Origin: an uncultured Prevotella sp.
GTDB lineage: Bacteria > Bacteroidota > Bacteroidia > Bacteroidales > Bacteroidaceae
DNA length: 15,226 nucleotides
Direction of reading: 5' to 3'
Assembly (NCBI GenBank): GCA_900546345.1
Contig: URCI01000062.1
Location: 1 to 15,226, forward strand
The position numbers were made by a program, and so were the translations under genes. Positions 5,786 to 13,329 of this stretch are shown here, one piece after another; the first letter of the stretch is position 1; each line of letters begins with the position of its first letter. Below the pieces are notes generated by a model that made no database searches, was not told the origin of the DNA, and saw only the letters and a list, made by a program, of their open reading frames with translations.

Positions 5786-6529
5786 TCATTCGAAGTAGAA
5801 GGTGAGGGCAATGACCTTGGTTTTGGCTTTATTGACGCTGAGCGCATAGGGACGCATCGCCTCGTCTTGCAGATGATCGGCGTGTCCGGTATCGAGGCTG
5901 TTTGTGAGGCTATACATGAACTTCAGTTCTGGCCGTACTTTGAAGAACGGCATGTAGAAGTCGCAACCGAAGCCTGCCTCGAGGTACATGTCATAGCGTT
6001 TGAGTCTGACATAGCTGTTGTCGGAGCCGGAGAGGTTGATGGCCGGGGTGAGACCCAGTATCGCATACGGCCGGTGGTTACCCATGCGTGGCGCAGCGGC
6101 GATGAGGTCAAACGAACAGGTGAAGTAGATCGTTTTCAAGTCCTGCGAGCGGTGGAGCATCGAGTCGGGAGCCTGGGCGTCCATATTGTGAAACTCTATA
6201 TGTCGCGAACCAAAAAGGATGGCAGGAGCCACACGGAACTGGAAGTTCTCGGTCAGCCGCGCTTCTCCGAGCACACCCACTTGGAATCCGTTGTCCCATC
6301 GGCTTTGGTCACACGTGATGGTATAGGTCTGTTGTGATCCATCGTTGGCAATGATCGTTTGGGGTCCGATGTTGTTGAACTCAATATCTTGCAAGTGCGT
6401 GCCTACGAGCAGCCCGAAGTGAAAGGGACGCAAGTCGATATACGGGCGGTTTTGCACCGTCTGTTCCTGTCCCCGGACGATGCTGGAGCTTGCAAGCATC
6501 AGGAAGAGTATAAAGGCAATCTTCTTCAT
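5786..6529 (-). CDS. porT: PorT-family outer-membrane beta-barrel protein
   Basis: A 247-aa protein with a cleavable signal peptide (MKKIAFILFL..., cleavage near VRG/QEQ at residues 20-21). The mature start NRPYIDLRPFHFGLLVGTHLQ matches the characteristic N-terminus of PorT-family proteins, and the body consists of alternating amphipathic strands ending with an aromatic C-terminus (ALTFYFE), typical of outer-membrane barrels. PorT is needed for type IX secretion in Porphyromonas gingivalis, but homologues are also found in Bacteroidota without that system, so a secretion role here is not implied. No TAnnTTTG box is seen upstream in 6530-6660. The stop codon is followed directly by the inverted half of the GACAGA array. 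Confidence 0.82.
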   Translation of the reverse strand: MKKIAFILFLMLASSSIVRGQEQTVQNRPYIDLRPFHFGLLVGTHLQDIEFNNIGPQTIIANDGSQQTYTITCDQSRWDNGFQVGVLGEARLTENFQFRVAPAILFGSRHIEFHNMDAQAPDSMLHRSQDLKTIYFTCSFDLIAAAPRMGNHRPYAILGLTPAINLSGSDNSYVRLKRYDMYLEAGFGCDFYMPFFKVRPELKFMYSLTNSLDTGHADHLQDEAMRPYALSVNKAKTKVIALTFYFE

Positions 6530-6654
6530 AACCTTATAACGCTGTGGCCGTTGATATATTGTATGTTCTGTGAGTCGTAGGACTACTCACTTATGATGAG
6601 ACGGAACTGCTTACAGAAAGCCTATTGTTTAAAATAATAAAAAACCGATCGCCA

Positions 6655-6688
6655 TTTGTAGGTATTCCAAAGAAAATAATTATCTTTG
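6655..6688 (+). promoter_or_regulatory. Promoter of the ferredoxin gene
   Basis: TATCTTTG at 6681-6688 is a perfect -7 box; TTTG at 6655-6658 could be the -33 box, though the 22-nt spacing is a little long. The ATG follows at 6735 after an AT-rich leader. The rest of the 205-bp gap 6530-6734 shows only a small hairpin at 6570-6590. Confidence 0.6.
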
Positions 6689-6734
6689 CAATTACGAAAC
6701 AAAAACATTTAATCATTTAAAATACAAGAACATT

Positions 6735-6905
6735 ATGGCTTACGTTATTAATGATGACTGCGTTGCATGTGGAACATGTATCGATGAGTGCCCGGTAGGT
6801 GCTATCTCTGCTGGTGACAAGTATTCTATCAACCCCGATGAGTGCACGGAGTGCGGTACTTGCGCATCTGTTTGCCCCAACGAGGCTATTCACCTTGGTG
6901 AGTAA
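6735..6905 (+). CDS. 2[4Fe-4S] ferredoxin, 56 aa
   Basis: The 56-aa product (MAYVINDDCVACGTCIDECP...) is a clostridial-type ferredoxin. Two CxxCxxCxxxCP motifs are complete: C9, C12, C15, C19 and C37, C40, C43, C47, each set followed by a conserved Pro. It binds two [4Fe-4S] clusters by the usual crossed ligation and carries low-potential electrons in the cytoplasm, for example for pyruvate:ferredoxin oxidoreductase or hydrogenase in anaerobes. No partner enzyme lies next to it, so the redox partner is unknown. It has its own promoter and is followed by a strong hairpin at 6938-6973, so it is a single-gene unit. Confidence 0.97.
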   Translation: MAYVINDDCVACGTCIDECPVGAISAGDKYSINPDECTECGTCASVCPNEAIHLGE

Positions 6906-6937
6906 TGAGTCCCGGCTCGCAGCCGTTAATACAAAAG

Positions 6938-6973
6938 GCAAGGCCTCTTCCGATCATTCGGGAGAGGCCTTGC
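6938..6973. terminator. Strong hairpin terminator between ferredoxin and the M23 gene
   Basis: A 16-bp stem (gcaaggcctcttccga / tcgggagaggccttgc, one G-T pair) with a 4-nt loop TCAT. On the plus strand it lies 33 nt after the ferredoxin stop and is followed by TGCGTTTG. On the minus strand it is followed by CCTTTTGTATT, so it can also end the hpt-to-M23 transcript. Confidence 0.85.
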
Positions 6974-7023
6974 TGCGTTTGTGGGAGGGGGGAGGAATCG
7001 TGGCACAGCCACGGCAAACCGAA

Positions 7024-7126
7024 CGGCTCACGTACACTTGAAAGAGAAGCGGGCAGCGGCTTGCCAGTCGGGGGGCGGCTCGCGCGCACTTGAAAGAGGA
7101 GTGGGCAGCGGCTTGCCAGTCGGGGG
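7024..7126 (-). repeat. 52-bp GC-rich direct duplication
   Basis: Two copies (7024-7075 and 7076-7126) share the core acttgaaagaRgaRYgggca and gcggcttgccagtcgggg, with only a few substitutions and one G missing in the second. The block starts 7 nt after the M23 stop codon on the minus strand. It is clearly more GC-rich than the flanking gaps. No coding role is seen. Confidence 0.8.
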
Positions 7127-7133
7127 CTGAGCT

Positions 7134-8366
7134 CTATGCGATCTTCCACCCAAAGAGGTAGCGGTCACGCTCGTCGTTGGGCTTGCTGATCACCTTGGGA
7201 CCACGAAGGAACACGGTAGCGCGGCGCAGCGTGTGTTTCTTATGATCGAAGAACAGAGCCGGGTCAATGCGTTGGCCGCGATAGAGCATCTCGAAATGGA
7301 GGTGGTCACCCGTGGCGTGGCCTGTGGCGCCTGTGAGCCCAATCACTTGTCCGGCCTTGACATGCTGTCCTACGTGCACGAAGTTAACGGTCTGGTGACC
7401 GTAGAGCGTCTCTATGCCATAGGCGTGCTTCACAGTGATGCAGTTGCCGTAGCCGGGTACAGGGCACGCCCTCTCCACGATGCCGTCAAAAGCAGCATGG
7501 ATGCTGTCGTGTGGTATGTGCGTCTTGATGTCTACACCCGTATGGTGATAGGTGCCGGTCGTGTCCGGTCGCTCACGCAACTTGTCATATGCACTGGTGA
7601 CGTAGCTGCCTACGAGCGGATAGCACCAATGCTGTGGGTTGAGAAATTCGAGATTGATCTTTGCCGGTCCTGCGGCACCAAAGTATTTAGGTCTTACAGG
7701 ATCGAGGGAAGCAATAAGCGCGGCGAGGAAGCGCTTGCGCGCTTGTGTGAAGGCAATGCGCTTGGATGTCGTGGTGATCAGGTAGTTGCCGGAGAGCTTG
7801 CAGCGCAACACATCGTCGAGTGGGCGCTGAGCATAGGTGTTGAAAACAAAATAGGGAGGGATGGCTGTGCCATTGACCAAAAAGGAAATGTCCACACAGT
7901 AGCCATACTGACATTTGTCAGCCTCCGCAAAAACTTGTCCGGCCTTGACGCGGTCGTTAACATGGATGGTGACGTGGTGGATATTGCGGTAAAGAGTCTC
8001 CAGTCCGTTGTCGTGCGTGATGACAACGAAAGACCCAGACAGCGGGCTATAGGAAGCTACTCTCACGCGTCCGGCAAAGACCGCCTTTACCTTTTGGTCT
8101 TTTCGGGATACCACTTGCAGCTGATCTTCTGCGTTGATGCCAGAATGAGATGCTGTCAGTGGATAGGCATATTCGCCCGGCTTGATGCTGTCGAGATGGA
8201 TGGTCAACTCGCGCTTGTCACAGAGTTCTTTGTTGCGTCCGGCTACTATGTTTTGATAACTGGCCAAAGGGTCAAACCTCATATTCGGTGCAAAGGCCAT
8301 TAGGGTCGTGCACATAATAATAAGGAGTAAGGCTCCCTTTGAAATATTTCTTTTTTTATCACTCAC
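7134..8366 (-). CDS. M23 (LytM) peptidase with a second, degenerate LytM domain
   Basis: A 410-aa protein with an N-terminal membrane anchor or signal (residues about 11-27). Residues about 245-375 form an intact LytM/M23 zinc peptidase: H275xxxD279, LYGH (H324) and HLH (H355, H357) supply the zinc ligands and active site. Residues about 85-170 repeat the fold (FAGRVRVASYSPLSGSFVVI, GLETLYRN, VKAGQVF), but the histidine of LYGH is Asn and HLHF is replaced by YCVDISF, so this copy should not bind zinc. Such enzymes cut peptidoglycan cross-links or regulate amidases. The start is a GTG at 8366 overlapping the pgeF stop by 4 nt (GTGA), which implies translational coupling. The next Met in frame would delete much of the anchor, so I kept the GTG. 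Confidence 0.9.
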   Translation of the reverse strand: MSDKKRNISKGALLLIIMCTTLMAFAPNMRFDPLASYQNIVAGRNKELCDKRELTIHLDSIKPGEYAYPLTASHSGINAEDQLQVVSRKDQKVKAVFAGRVRVASYSPLSGSFVVITHDNGLETLYRNIHHVTIHVNDRVKAGQVFAEADKCQYGYCVDISFLVNGTAIPPYFVFNTYAQRPLDDVLRCKLSGNYLITTTSKRIAFTQARKRFLAALIASLDPVRPKYFGAAGPAKINLEFLNPQHWCYPLVGSYVTSAYDKLRERPDTTGTYHHTGVDIKTHIPHDSIHAAFDGIVERACPVPGYGNCITVKHAYGIETLYGHQTVNFVHVGQHVKAGQVIGLTGATGHATGDHLHFEMLYRGQRIDPALFFDHKKHTLRRATVFLRGPKVISKPNDERDRYLFGWKIA

Positions 8367-9163
8367 TTTGATGAGTCTCCTTTCTTCATGATGCCGTTAT
8401 AGATTCTTCCTGACTCAGCGCCTAAGCGGCGCGCGGAAAAGAACCGGTCGGCTTGGTCGAAGGTGCAGATGCTTGACATGACAATATTCTCCAGTCTCGC
8501 ACCAGCGTGCAGCAGTTGCAGTCGGTTACAAACCTGCAGGTCGAGATGCCATTTATCGAAGCGTTTGGACATGAACCGAATAAAGGGAAAAGCTTGGGCA
8601 AACAGCTCATAGACCTCATCGCCTACTTCGAAATTTTTCAGAGAGATGCCCGGCCCAATCATGATCTTCACCTTCCCCGGTTGTGTGCCGTACTGCTGTG
8701 CCATGGCGTCCAATGCTTTTGTGGCAATTCCGGCCAGCGTACCGCGCCATCCTGCATGTACGGCAGCGACAGCTTTGTGCTCCGTGTCGTAGTAGAGGAG
8801 GGGAATGCAGTCGGCCGTGGAGACACCCACGCAGACATCTGTCATGTCGGTCATGACGGCATCTACGCCTTCCAAGTATTCTTTCTTTTCTGCTTCTGAA
8901 AGCGAGAAAAATGCCGGAGTGATAGCCCGGCATACGGTCTGGTGTGTCTGATGAGGCAGGATCAGTCGGTCTGTGGGAATCTCCAGCGTATGGCACAAGG
9001 CTTTGAGATTGGTATTGACATCCTGAGGATCGTCACCGCAGTAGGGATTGATATTCAATTCGCCATAGTTGCCTTTGCTCGCGCCGCCATGCCGTGTGGT
9101 GGAGAAGGCAACGATGTTGTCGCCGAACTGATATTGTTCTAATTCTGGTTCCATGTCATCCAT
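8363..9163 (-). CDS. pgeF: Peptidoglycan editing factor PgeF (YfiH/laccase-domain family)
   Basis: A 266-aa member of the Cu-oxidase_4/YfiH family. The metal-site residues are visible in HQTHQT (H71), STADC (C119) and VHAGWRGT (H136), with GPGI and the C-terminal DRFFSARR also conserved. In E. coli the protein hydrolyses UDP-MurNAc-L-Ser, correcting L-Ser misincorporated in place of L-Ala; older annotations call it a polyphenol oxidase. The frame is open upstream inside obgE, but the family N-terminus begins near MDDMEPE, so I start at ATG 9163, 4 nt after the obgE stop; ATG 9154 is an alternative. The gene lies between obgE and the M23 peptidase, overlapping the latter by 4 nt. Confidence 0.92.
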   Translation of the reverse strand: MDDMEPELEQYQFGDNIVAFSTTRHGGASKGNYGELNINPYCGDDPQDVNTNLKALCHTLEIPTDRLILPHQTHQTVCRAITPAFFSLSEAEKKEYLEGVDAVMTDMTDVCVGVSTADCIPLLYYDTEHKAVAAVHAGWRGTLAGIATKALDAMAQQYGTQPGKVKIMIGPGISLKNFEVGDEVYELFAQAFPFIRFMSKRFDKWHLDLQVCNRLQLLHAGARLENIVMSSICTFDQADRFFSARRLGAESGRIYNGIMKKGDSSK

Positions 9164-9167
9164 GACG

Positions 9168-10352
9168 TTATTCCTTGTCTTCATTGGGATCGAAGGTCTC
9201 GTAGTTTTCGAGATCCTCGTCGTCAGCATCTTCCACCTCATCCTCATCGACGAAGATCACCTCGTCCTCGCCCTCGTCATGCAGCTCTGTGCTGAGTTTC
9301 TGCATGTCTTTGTCACGGTGTACGAGGGTATCCTCAGCCGTGATCTCTTGCAGTTTGTTGCTTTCGCTGTTGAGTTCTTCCCACAGCACATCCTTCAGCT
9401 CATCGAGTCCGTACCCGGTGACAGAAGAGATGAAGACCACAGGCAGATCGGTCGGCAGCGTCTCGCGCAGCATCTCGATAAGCTCGTCGTCAAGGAGATC
9501 ACTCTTGGTCACAGCGAGGACGCGATGCTTGTCGAGCATTTCTGGATTGAACTTCTTGAGTTCGTTGAGCAACACCTCATAGTCATGCTTGATGTCATCG
9601 GTGTCGCCGGGGACCATAAAGAGCAGCAAAGAATTGCGCTCGATATGCCGCAGAAAACGTAGTCCGAGTCCTTTGCCCTCGCTGGCTCCCTCGATGATAC
9701 CCGGAATGTCGGCCATGACAAACGACTTGTTGTCACGATAGCTGACGATGCCGAGCGATGGCTCGAGCGTCGTAAAGGGGTAGTTGGCAATCTTTGGACG
9801 GGCGCTGGACAGCGCTGAGAGCAGTGTCGACTTACCGGCATTGGGAAATCCCACAAGGCCGACATCGGCGAGGAGCTTCAACTCGAGAATCACCGTCATC
9901 TCCTGCATGGGCTCACCCGGCTGTGCAAAGCGGGGTGTCTGACGTGTGGAGGTGCGGAACTGCCAGTTGCCGAGTCCGCCCCGTCCTCCTTTGAGCAGCA
10001 TCACTTCCTGCCCATCGTAGGTGACGTCGCAGACATATTTGCCCGTTTCCGCATTGTACACCACTGTGCCGCATGGAACATCGATATAGACGTCCTTGCC
10101 ATCGGTGCCGTGACATTTGTCGCGTCCGCCGTTGCCACCATTTTCAGCAAAGACGTGCCGCTGGTATTTCAGGTGGAGCAAGGTCCAGTAGTTGTGGTTA
10201 CCGCGTAGGATGACGCTGCCTCCTTTTCCGCCGTCACCTCCGTCGGGGCCGCCATTGGGCTGGTATTTGACGTGGCGCAGGTGCATTGAACCGCGTCCGC
10301 CCTTGCCTGAGCGACAGTATATCTTTACGTAGTCTACGAAGTTGGAATCCAT
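9168..10352 (-). CDS. obgE: GTPase Obg
   Basis: A 394-aa Obg-family GTPase, involved in 50S ribosome assembly and stress signalling. The N-terminal Gly-rich Obg fold is clear (GKGGRGS, GGPDGGDGGKGGSV, GGRGGLGN, residues 16-130). The G domain has Walker A GFPNAGKST (168-176), switch II DIPGIIEGA (215-223), TKSD (282-285) and SSVTG (309-313). In place of the OCT domain seen in some Gram-positive Obg proteins it ends in a very acidic tail (about residues 335-394, rich in Glu/Asp). It is followed at 4 nt by pgeF. It is separated from adk by a 125-nt gap filled with heptamer repeats that can form a long hairpin, which may weaken read-through from adk. Confidence 0.97.
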   Translation of the reverse strand: MDSNFVDYVKIYCRSGKGGRGSMHLRHVKYQPNGGPDGGDGGKGGSVILRGNHNYWTLLHLKYQRHVFAENGGNGGRDKCHGTDGKDVYIDVPCGTVVYNAETGKYVCDVTYDGQEVMLLKGGRGGLGNWQFRTSTRQTPRFAQPGEPMQEMTVILELKLLADVGLVGFPNAGKSTLLSALSSARPKIANYPFTTLEPSLGIVSYRDNKSFVMADIPGIIEGASEGKGLGLRFLRHIERNSLLLFMVPGDTDDIKHDYEVLLNELKKFNPEMLDKHRVLAVTKSDLLDDELIEMLRETLPTDLPVVFISSVTGYGLDELKDVLWEELNSESNKLQEITAEDTLVHRDKDMQKLSTELHDEGEDEVIFVDEDEVEDADDEDLENYETFDPNEDKE

Positions 10353-10360
10353 ACGACAAT

Positions 10361-10474
10361 GATGAATGTTGAGTGTTGAATGATGAATAAATTCAATGTT
10401 GAATGTTGAATGATGAATGTTGAACGGAGCGGAAGAAATTCATCACTCAACATTCATCATTCAGCATTCAACAT
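10361..10474. repeat. TGAAT-type heptamer arrays in opposite orientation, forming a long hairpin
   Basis: On the plus strand heptamers such as GATGAAT and GTTGAAT run through 10361-10388 and 10398-10425; complementary heptamers (CACTCAA, CATTCAT, CATTCAG, CATTCAA) run through 10444-10471. Positions 10396-10423 pair with 10447-10474 at 27 of 28 positions around a 23-nt loop. On the minus strand the block begins 3 nt after the adk stop codon and ends 8 nt before the obgE ATG. Possible roles are partial terminator, RNA processing or mRNA stability. Confidence 0.85.
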
Positions 10475-10477
10475 GGT

Positions 10478-11050
10478 TTACAGGCTATCGATGACCTTGC
10501 AGATGTCGGCGAAGATGCGGTCCAGCTCGCCGAGGCCATTGATATGGTGGTGGATGCCCTCTTTCTCATACCAGTCGATCAGCGGAGCCGTCTGGTTATG
10601 GTAAACGTTGAGGCGCTTCTTGATGGTCTCCTCATTGTCATCGCTGCGGCCGCTCTGCTTGCCACGGAGGATCAGGCGCTTCATCAGCTCGTCCTCAGGG
10701 ACGTCGAGCTCGATCATGGCAGCCACCTTGTGTCCGCGCTCAGCGAGCATTTTCTTCAGAGCCTCGGCCTGCGGAATCGTGCGGGGGAAGCCATCGAAGA
10801 TCACGCCCTCGTGCTCCTTGCCAAAGCTGTCATAGACACTGGCCAGGATGTTGACCATCAGGTCATCGGGGATGAGCTGTCCGTTGTCGATATATCCTTT
10901 TGCTGTTTTGCCCAGCTCGGTACCGTTCTTGATCTCGTTGCGAAGCACGTCGCCAGTAGAGATGTGTTTGAAACCATACTTGGCGATCATTTTGTCGCTC
11001 TGTGTGCCCTTGCCTGATCCGGGAGCACCGAAAATCACAATATTCTTCAT
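10478..11050 (-). CDS. adk: Adenylate kinase
   Basis: A 190-aa enzyme that interconverts ATP + AMP and 2 ADP. The P-loop GAPGSGKGT is at residues 8-16, the AMP-binding STGDVLR at 31-37 and DGFPRT at 86-91; the LID region is RGKQSGRSDDN and is of the short type without zinc cysteines, which explains the shorter length than E. coli Adk (214 aa). The start at ATG 11050 leaves the P-loop at the usual distance from the N-terminus. It lies 52 nt after hpt with no promoter box between, so it is probably co-transcribed with it; both act in purine nucleotide balance. A heptamer-repeat hairpin separates it from obgE. Confidence 0.97.
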   Translation of the reverse strand: MKNIVIFGAPGSGKGTQSDKMIAKYGFKHISTGDVLRNEIKNGTELGKTAKGYIDNGQLIPDDLMVNILASVYDSFGKEHEGVIFDGFPRTIPQAEALKKMLAERGHKVAAMIELDVPEDELMKRLILRGKQSGRSDDNEETIKKRLNVYHNQTAPLIDWYEKEGIHHHINGLGELDRIFADICKVIDSL

Positions 11051-11102
11051 TATCCTTAAAAATGTATGATGTAAATGATTATGTTCTGTACGGTCAATCG
11101 TG

Positions 11103-11639
11103 TCACTCTACAACCGTGTAGATGTCTCTGAGGTTGCGTCCCTGCTGGTCGTAGTCAAGGCCATAGCCCACGATGAAGTCATTGGGGATCTCCATGACGG
11201 GGTATTCGATGTTGAGGGGCACCTGCAGCTTTCCGGGCTTGACGAGGAGCGTGCAGATATGCAACGACTCCGGTTCATATTCCCGGAGTGTGGCGAGCAT
11301 CTGTTTCATGGTGTTGCCCGTGTCCACGATGTCTTCCACGATGACGACGGTGCGTCCCTTGAGATTTTGGTTGATACCGATGAGCTCTTTGACCTTGCCC
11401 ACAGAGGCCGTACCCTGGTAGGAGGCAAGCTTGACAAAGGAGATCTCGCTCGGAATGTTGACGAAGCGCATCAAGTCTGCTGCAAAGATAAACGACCCGT
11501 TGAGGACGGCAAGAAACAGAGGGTTCTTGCCCTCAAAGTCCTTGTTGAGTCGATCAGCGACGTTCTTCACTCTGCTTAAGATTTCTGACTCTGGTATAAA
11601 AATGCGGAATGTTTTGTCTTTTATCTTCACAATGTCCAT
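11103..11639 (-). CDS. hpt: Hypoxanthine phosphoribosyltransferase
   Basis: A 178-aa type I phosphoribosyltransferase that salvages hypoxanthine (and often guanine) with PRPP. The PRPP-binding loop VVIVEDIVDTGNT is at residues 98-110 with the acidic pair E102-D103. The flexible-loop SYQGT (73-77), the PPi loop (LNGSFIF, 46-52) and the C-terminal base-binding region FIVGYGLDYDQQGRNL are all present. The start ATG at 11639 is 35 nt downstream of a -7 box. It appears to be the first gene of the string hpt-adk-obgE-pgeF-M23. Length and motifs are normal for the family. Confidence 0.95.
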   Translation of the reverse strand: MDIVKIKDKTFRIFIPESEILSRVKNVADRLNKDFEGKNPLFLAVLNGSFIFAADLMRFVNIPSEISFVKLASYQGTASVGKVKELIGINQNLKGRTVVIVEDIVDTGNTMKQMLATLREYEPESLHICTLLVKPGKLQVPLNIEYPVMEIPNDFIVGYGLDYDQQGRNLRDIYTVVE

Positions 11640-11673
11640 AGAGAAATGCGTTTTGAATGACCTAATAATATTG

Positions 11674-11681
11674 CAAAATTA
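11674..11681 (-). promoter_or_regulatory. -7 promoter box for hpt and the genes behind it
   Basis: The minus strand reads TAATTTTG (TAnnTTTG) 35 nt upstream of the hpt ATG, in an AT-rich stretch. The -33 box is weak. No other TAnnTTTG box is seen before adk, obgE, pgeF or the M23 gene. Confidence 0.55.
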
Positions 11682-11754
11682 CTAAAAATGAATGAATAAA
11701 GAGAAAGCTACGCCTTTTATTTAATCTATTTTGCAAAAATAAGCGATTGTGTCG

Positions 11755-11785
11755 TTGTCTTTCTGCAATCTTTTTTTTATCTTTG
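11755..11785 (+). promoter_or_regulatory. Promoter of the NAD(P)H-hydrate repair gene
   Basis: TTG at 11755-11757, a 20-nt spacer containing a long T run, and TATCTTTG at 11778-11785. The ATG at 11806 leaves a leader of only about 15 nt. Confidence 0.7.
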
Positions 11786-11805
11786 CACCATATTGTTTTT
11801 TACGT

Positions 11806-13323
11806 ATGAAGATATTTACAGCTGCTCAGATTCATGAGCTTGACAATTATACCATTGAGCACGAGCCTGTGAAGTCTATCGACTTAATGGAGCGCGCCGC
11901 AAAGGCGCTTACCCGTGCGATCATGGATGAATGGACCGACCGCACCCCCGTGGTGGTCTTTGCTGGACCCGGAAACAATGGGGGAGACGCCCTGGCCGTA
12001 GCAAGGTTGCTGGCCGATAACCATTATCAGGTGAGTGTGTACTTGTTCAATATCCATGACAAACTCTCAGAAGACTGCGCCGCCAATAAGGAGCGACTGG
12101 TATATGCCAAAAAAGTCAACCATTTTACAGAAATTACTGTGAACTTCGATCCGCCGGAGCTGACCCCCGACACGCTGGTTGTGGACGGACTCTTCGGCTC
12201 GGGACTCAACAAACCCCTTAGCGGTGGCTTTGCCTCCCTGGTGAAATACATCAATCAAAGTCCTGCCAAGGTGGTCAGTATCGACATGCCGTCGGGACTG
12301 ATGTGCGAGGACAATACTTATAACGTCAGGCAGAATATTATCCGTGCGGATTTGACGCTTACGCTGCAACAAAAGAAGCTCTGCATGATGTTGGCCGACT
12401 GCCAGCAATATCTGGGAAGGTTGCGGGTGCTGGACATCCGTTTGAGTCCCGACTATATCAAGGAAACAGAGGTAGGGTGCCGCATTCAGGAAGAGACAGA
12501 CTTGATCCCGTGTCTGCGCCATCGGAGCGACTTTGCCCACAAAGGCACGATGGGTCATGCACTGATCATTGCTGGCAGTTACGGCATGGCAGGAGCTGCC
12601 ATCCTTGCTACGCGTGCCTGTCTGCGCTCCGGAGCCGGTAAGGTGACCGTGCACACCCCCAAGCGCAACTATGGCATCATGCAGGTGGCCGTGCCGGAAG
12701 CAGTCCTTCAGATGGACCGCGAGGAAACCTATTTCTCTGACAGCGTGGAGAGCCAGGACTTCGATGCCCTCGCCATTGGCCCGGGACTGGGACAAAGCGA
12801 GAATTCGGCCATCGCGTTGATCGGACAGATACGCCGCACGCAATGCCCGATCGTGGTGGATGCTGACGGACTGAACATGCTGGCCAATCATCAGGCATGG
12901 ATGCAGCAGTTGCCGCCGGGCATCATCATGACACCCCATCCCAAGGAGTTTGACCGGCTGGTGGGTGTGACGAGCTCGAGCGATTATGAGCGGCTCACCA
13001 AGGCGCGTCAGCTTGCAGAGCATCTCCAGGGCTATATCTTGCTGAAAGGACACTATTCTGCTCTGTGCAAACCCGACGGACATATTGTCTTCAACTCCAC
13101 GGGCAACAGCGGAATGGCAACGGCTGGCAGCGGCGATGTGCTGACCGGCATCATCACAGGACTCTTGGCGCGCGGCTATGACCAGCCGACGGCCTGCCAG
13201 TTAGGCATGTATCTTCATGGTCTCGCCGGGGATCTCGCTGCCAAAGAACTGGGCAAGGAAAGTCTCGTTGCCGGTGACATCATCAGCTATCTGCCCAAAG
13301 CCTTCAAAAGACTGGAAGACTGA
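11806..13323 (+). CDS. nnr: Bifunctional NAD(P)H-hydrate epimerase / ADP-dependent NAD(P)H-hydrate dehydratase
   Basis: A 505-aa fusion that repairs hydrated NADH and NADPH. The N-terminal YjeF_N epimerase domain (about 1-215) has AGPGNNGGDALAVARLL (53-69), DGLFGSGLN (127-135) and SIDMPSG (158-164). The C-terminal ribokinase-like dehydratase domain (about 225-505) has HALIIAGSYGMAGAAIL (251-267), IGPGLGQ (324-330), VDADGLNML (351-359), TPHPKEF (376-382), LLKGHYS (412-418) and GNSGMATAGSGDVLTGI (433-449), in which Asp444 is the expected catalytic residue. I start at ATG 11806 because the domain begins at MKIFTAAQIHELD and the promoter lies just upstream. A heptamer array starts 6 nt after its stop. 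Confidence 0.96.
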   Translation: MKIFTAAQIHELDNYTIEHEPVKSIDLMERAAKALTRAIMDEWTDRTPVVVFAGPGNNGGDALAVARLLADNHYQVSVYLFNIHDKLSEDCAANKERLVYAKKVNHFTEITVNFDPPELTPDTLVVDGLFGSGLNKPLSGGFASLVKYINQSPAKVVSIDMPSGLMCEDNTYNVRQNIIRADLTLTLQQKKLCMMLADCQQYLGRLRVLDIRLSPDYIKETEVGCRIQEETDLIPCLRHRSDFAHKGTMGHALIIAGSYGMAGAAILATRACLRSGAGKVTVHTPKRNYGIMQVAVPEAVLQMDREETYFSDSVESQDFDALAIGPGLGQSENSAIALIGQIRRTQCPIVVDADGLNMLANHQAWMQQLPPGIIMTPHPKEFDRLVGVTSSSDYERLTKARQLAEHLQGYILLKGHYSALCKPDGHIVFNSTGNSGMATAGSGDVLTGIITGLLARGYDQPTACQLGMYLHGLAGDLAAKELGKESLVAGDIISYLPKAFKRLED

Positions 13324-13329
13324 GGGAAG

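Noticed and set aside
5678..6337. 219-codon plus-strand frame
   Set aside because: Starts in repeats and continues antisense to porT, which has a signal peptide and barrel features.
6570..6590. Small hairpin GTGAGT/ACTCAC upstream of porT
   Set aside because: Only 6 bp, no T run, and no motif that would make it an operator.
9164..9247. Upstream extension of PgeF by 28 residues
   Set aside because: Lies inside obgE in another frame and has the composition of out-of-frame acidic-tail codons.
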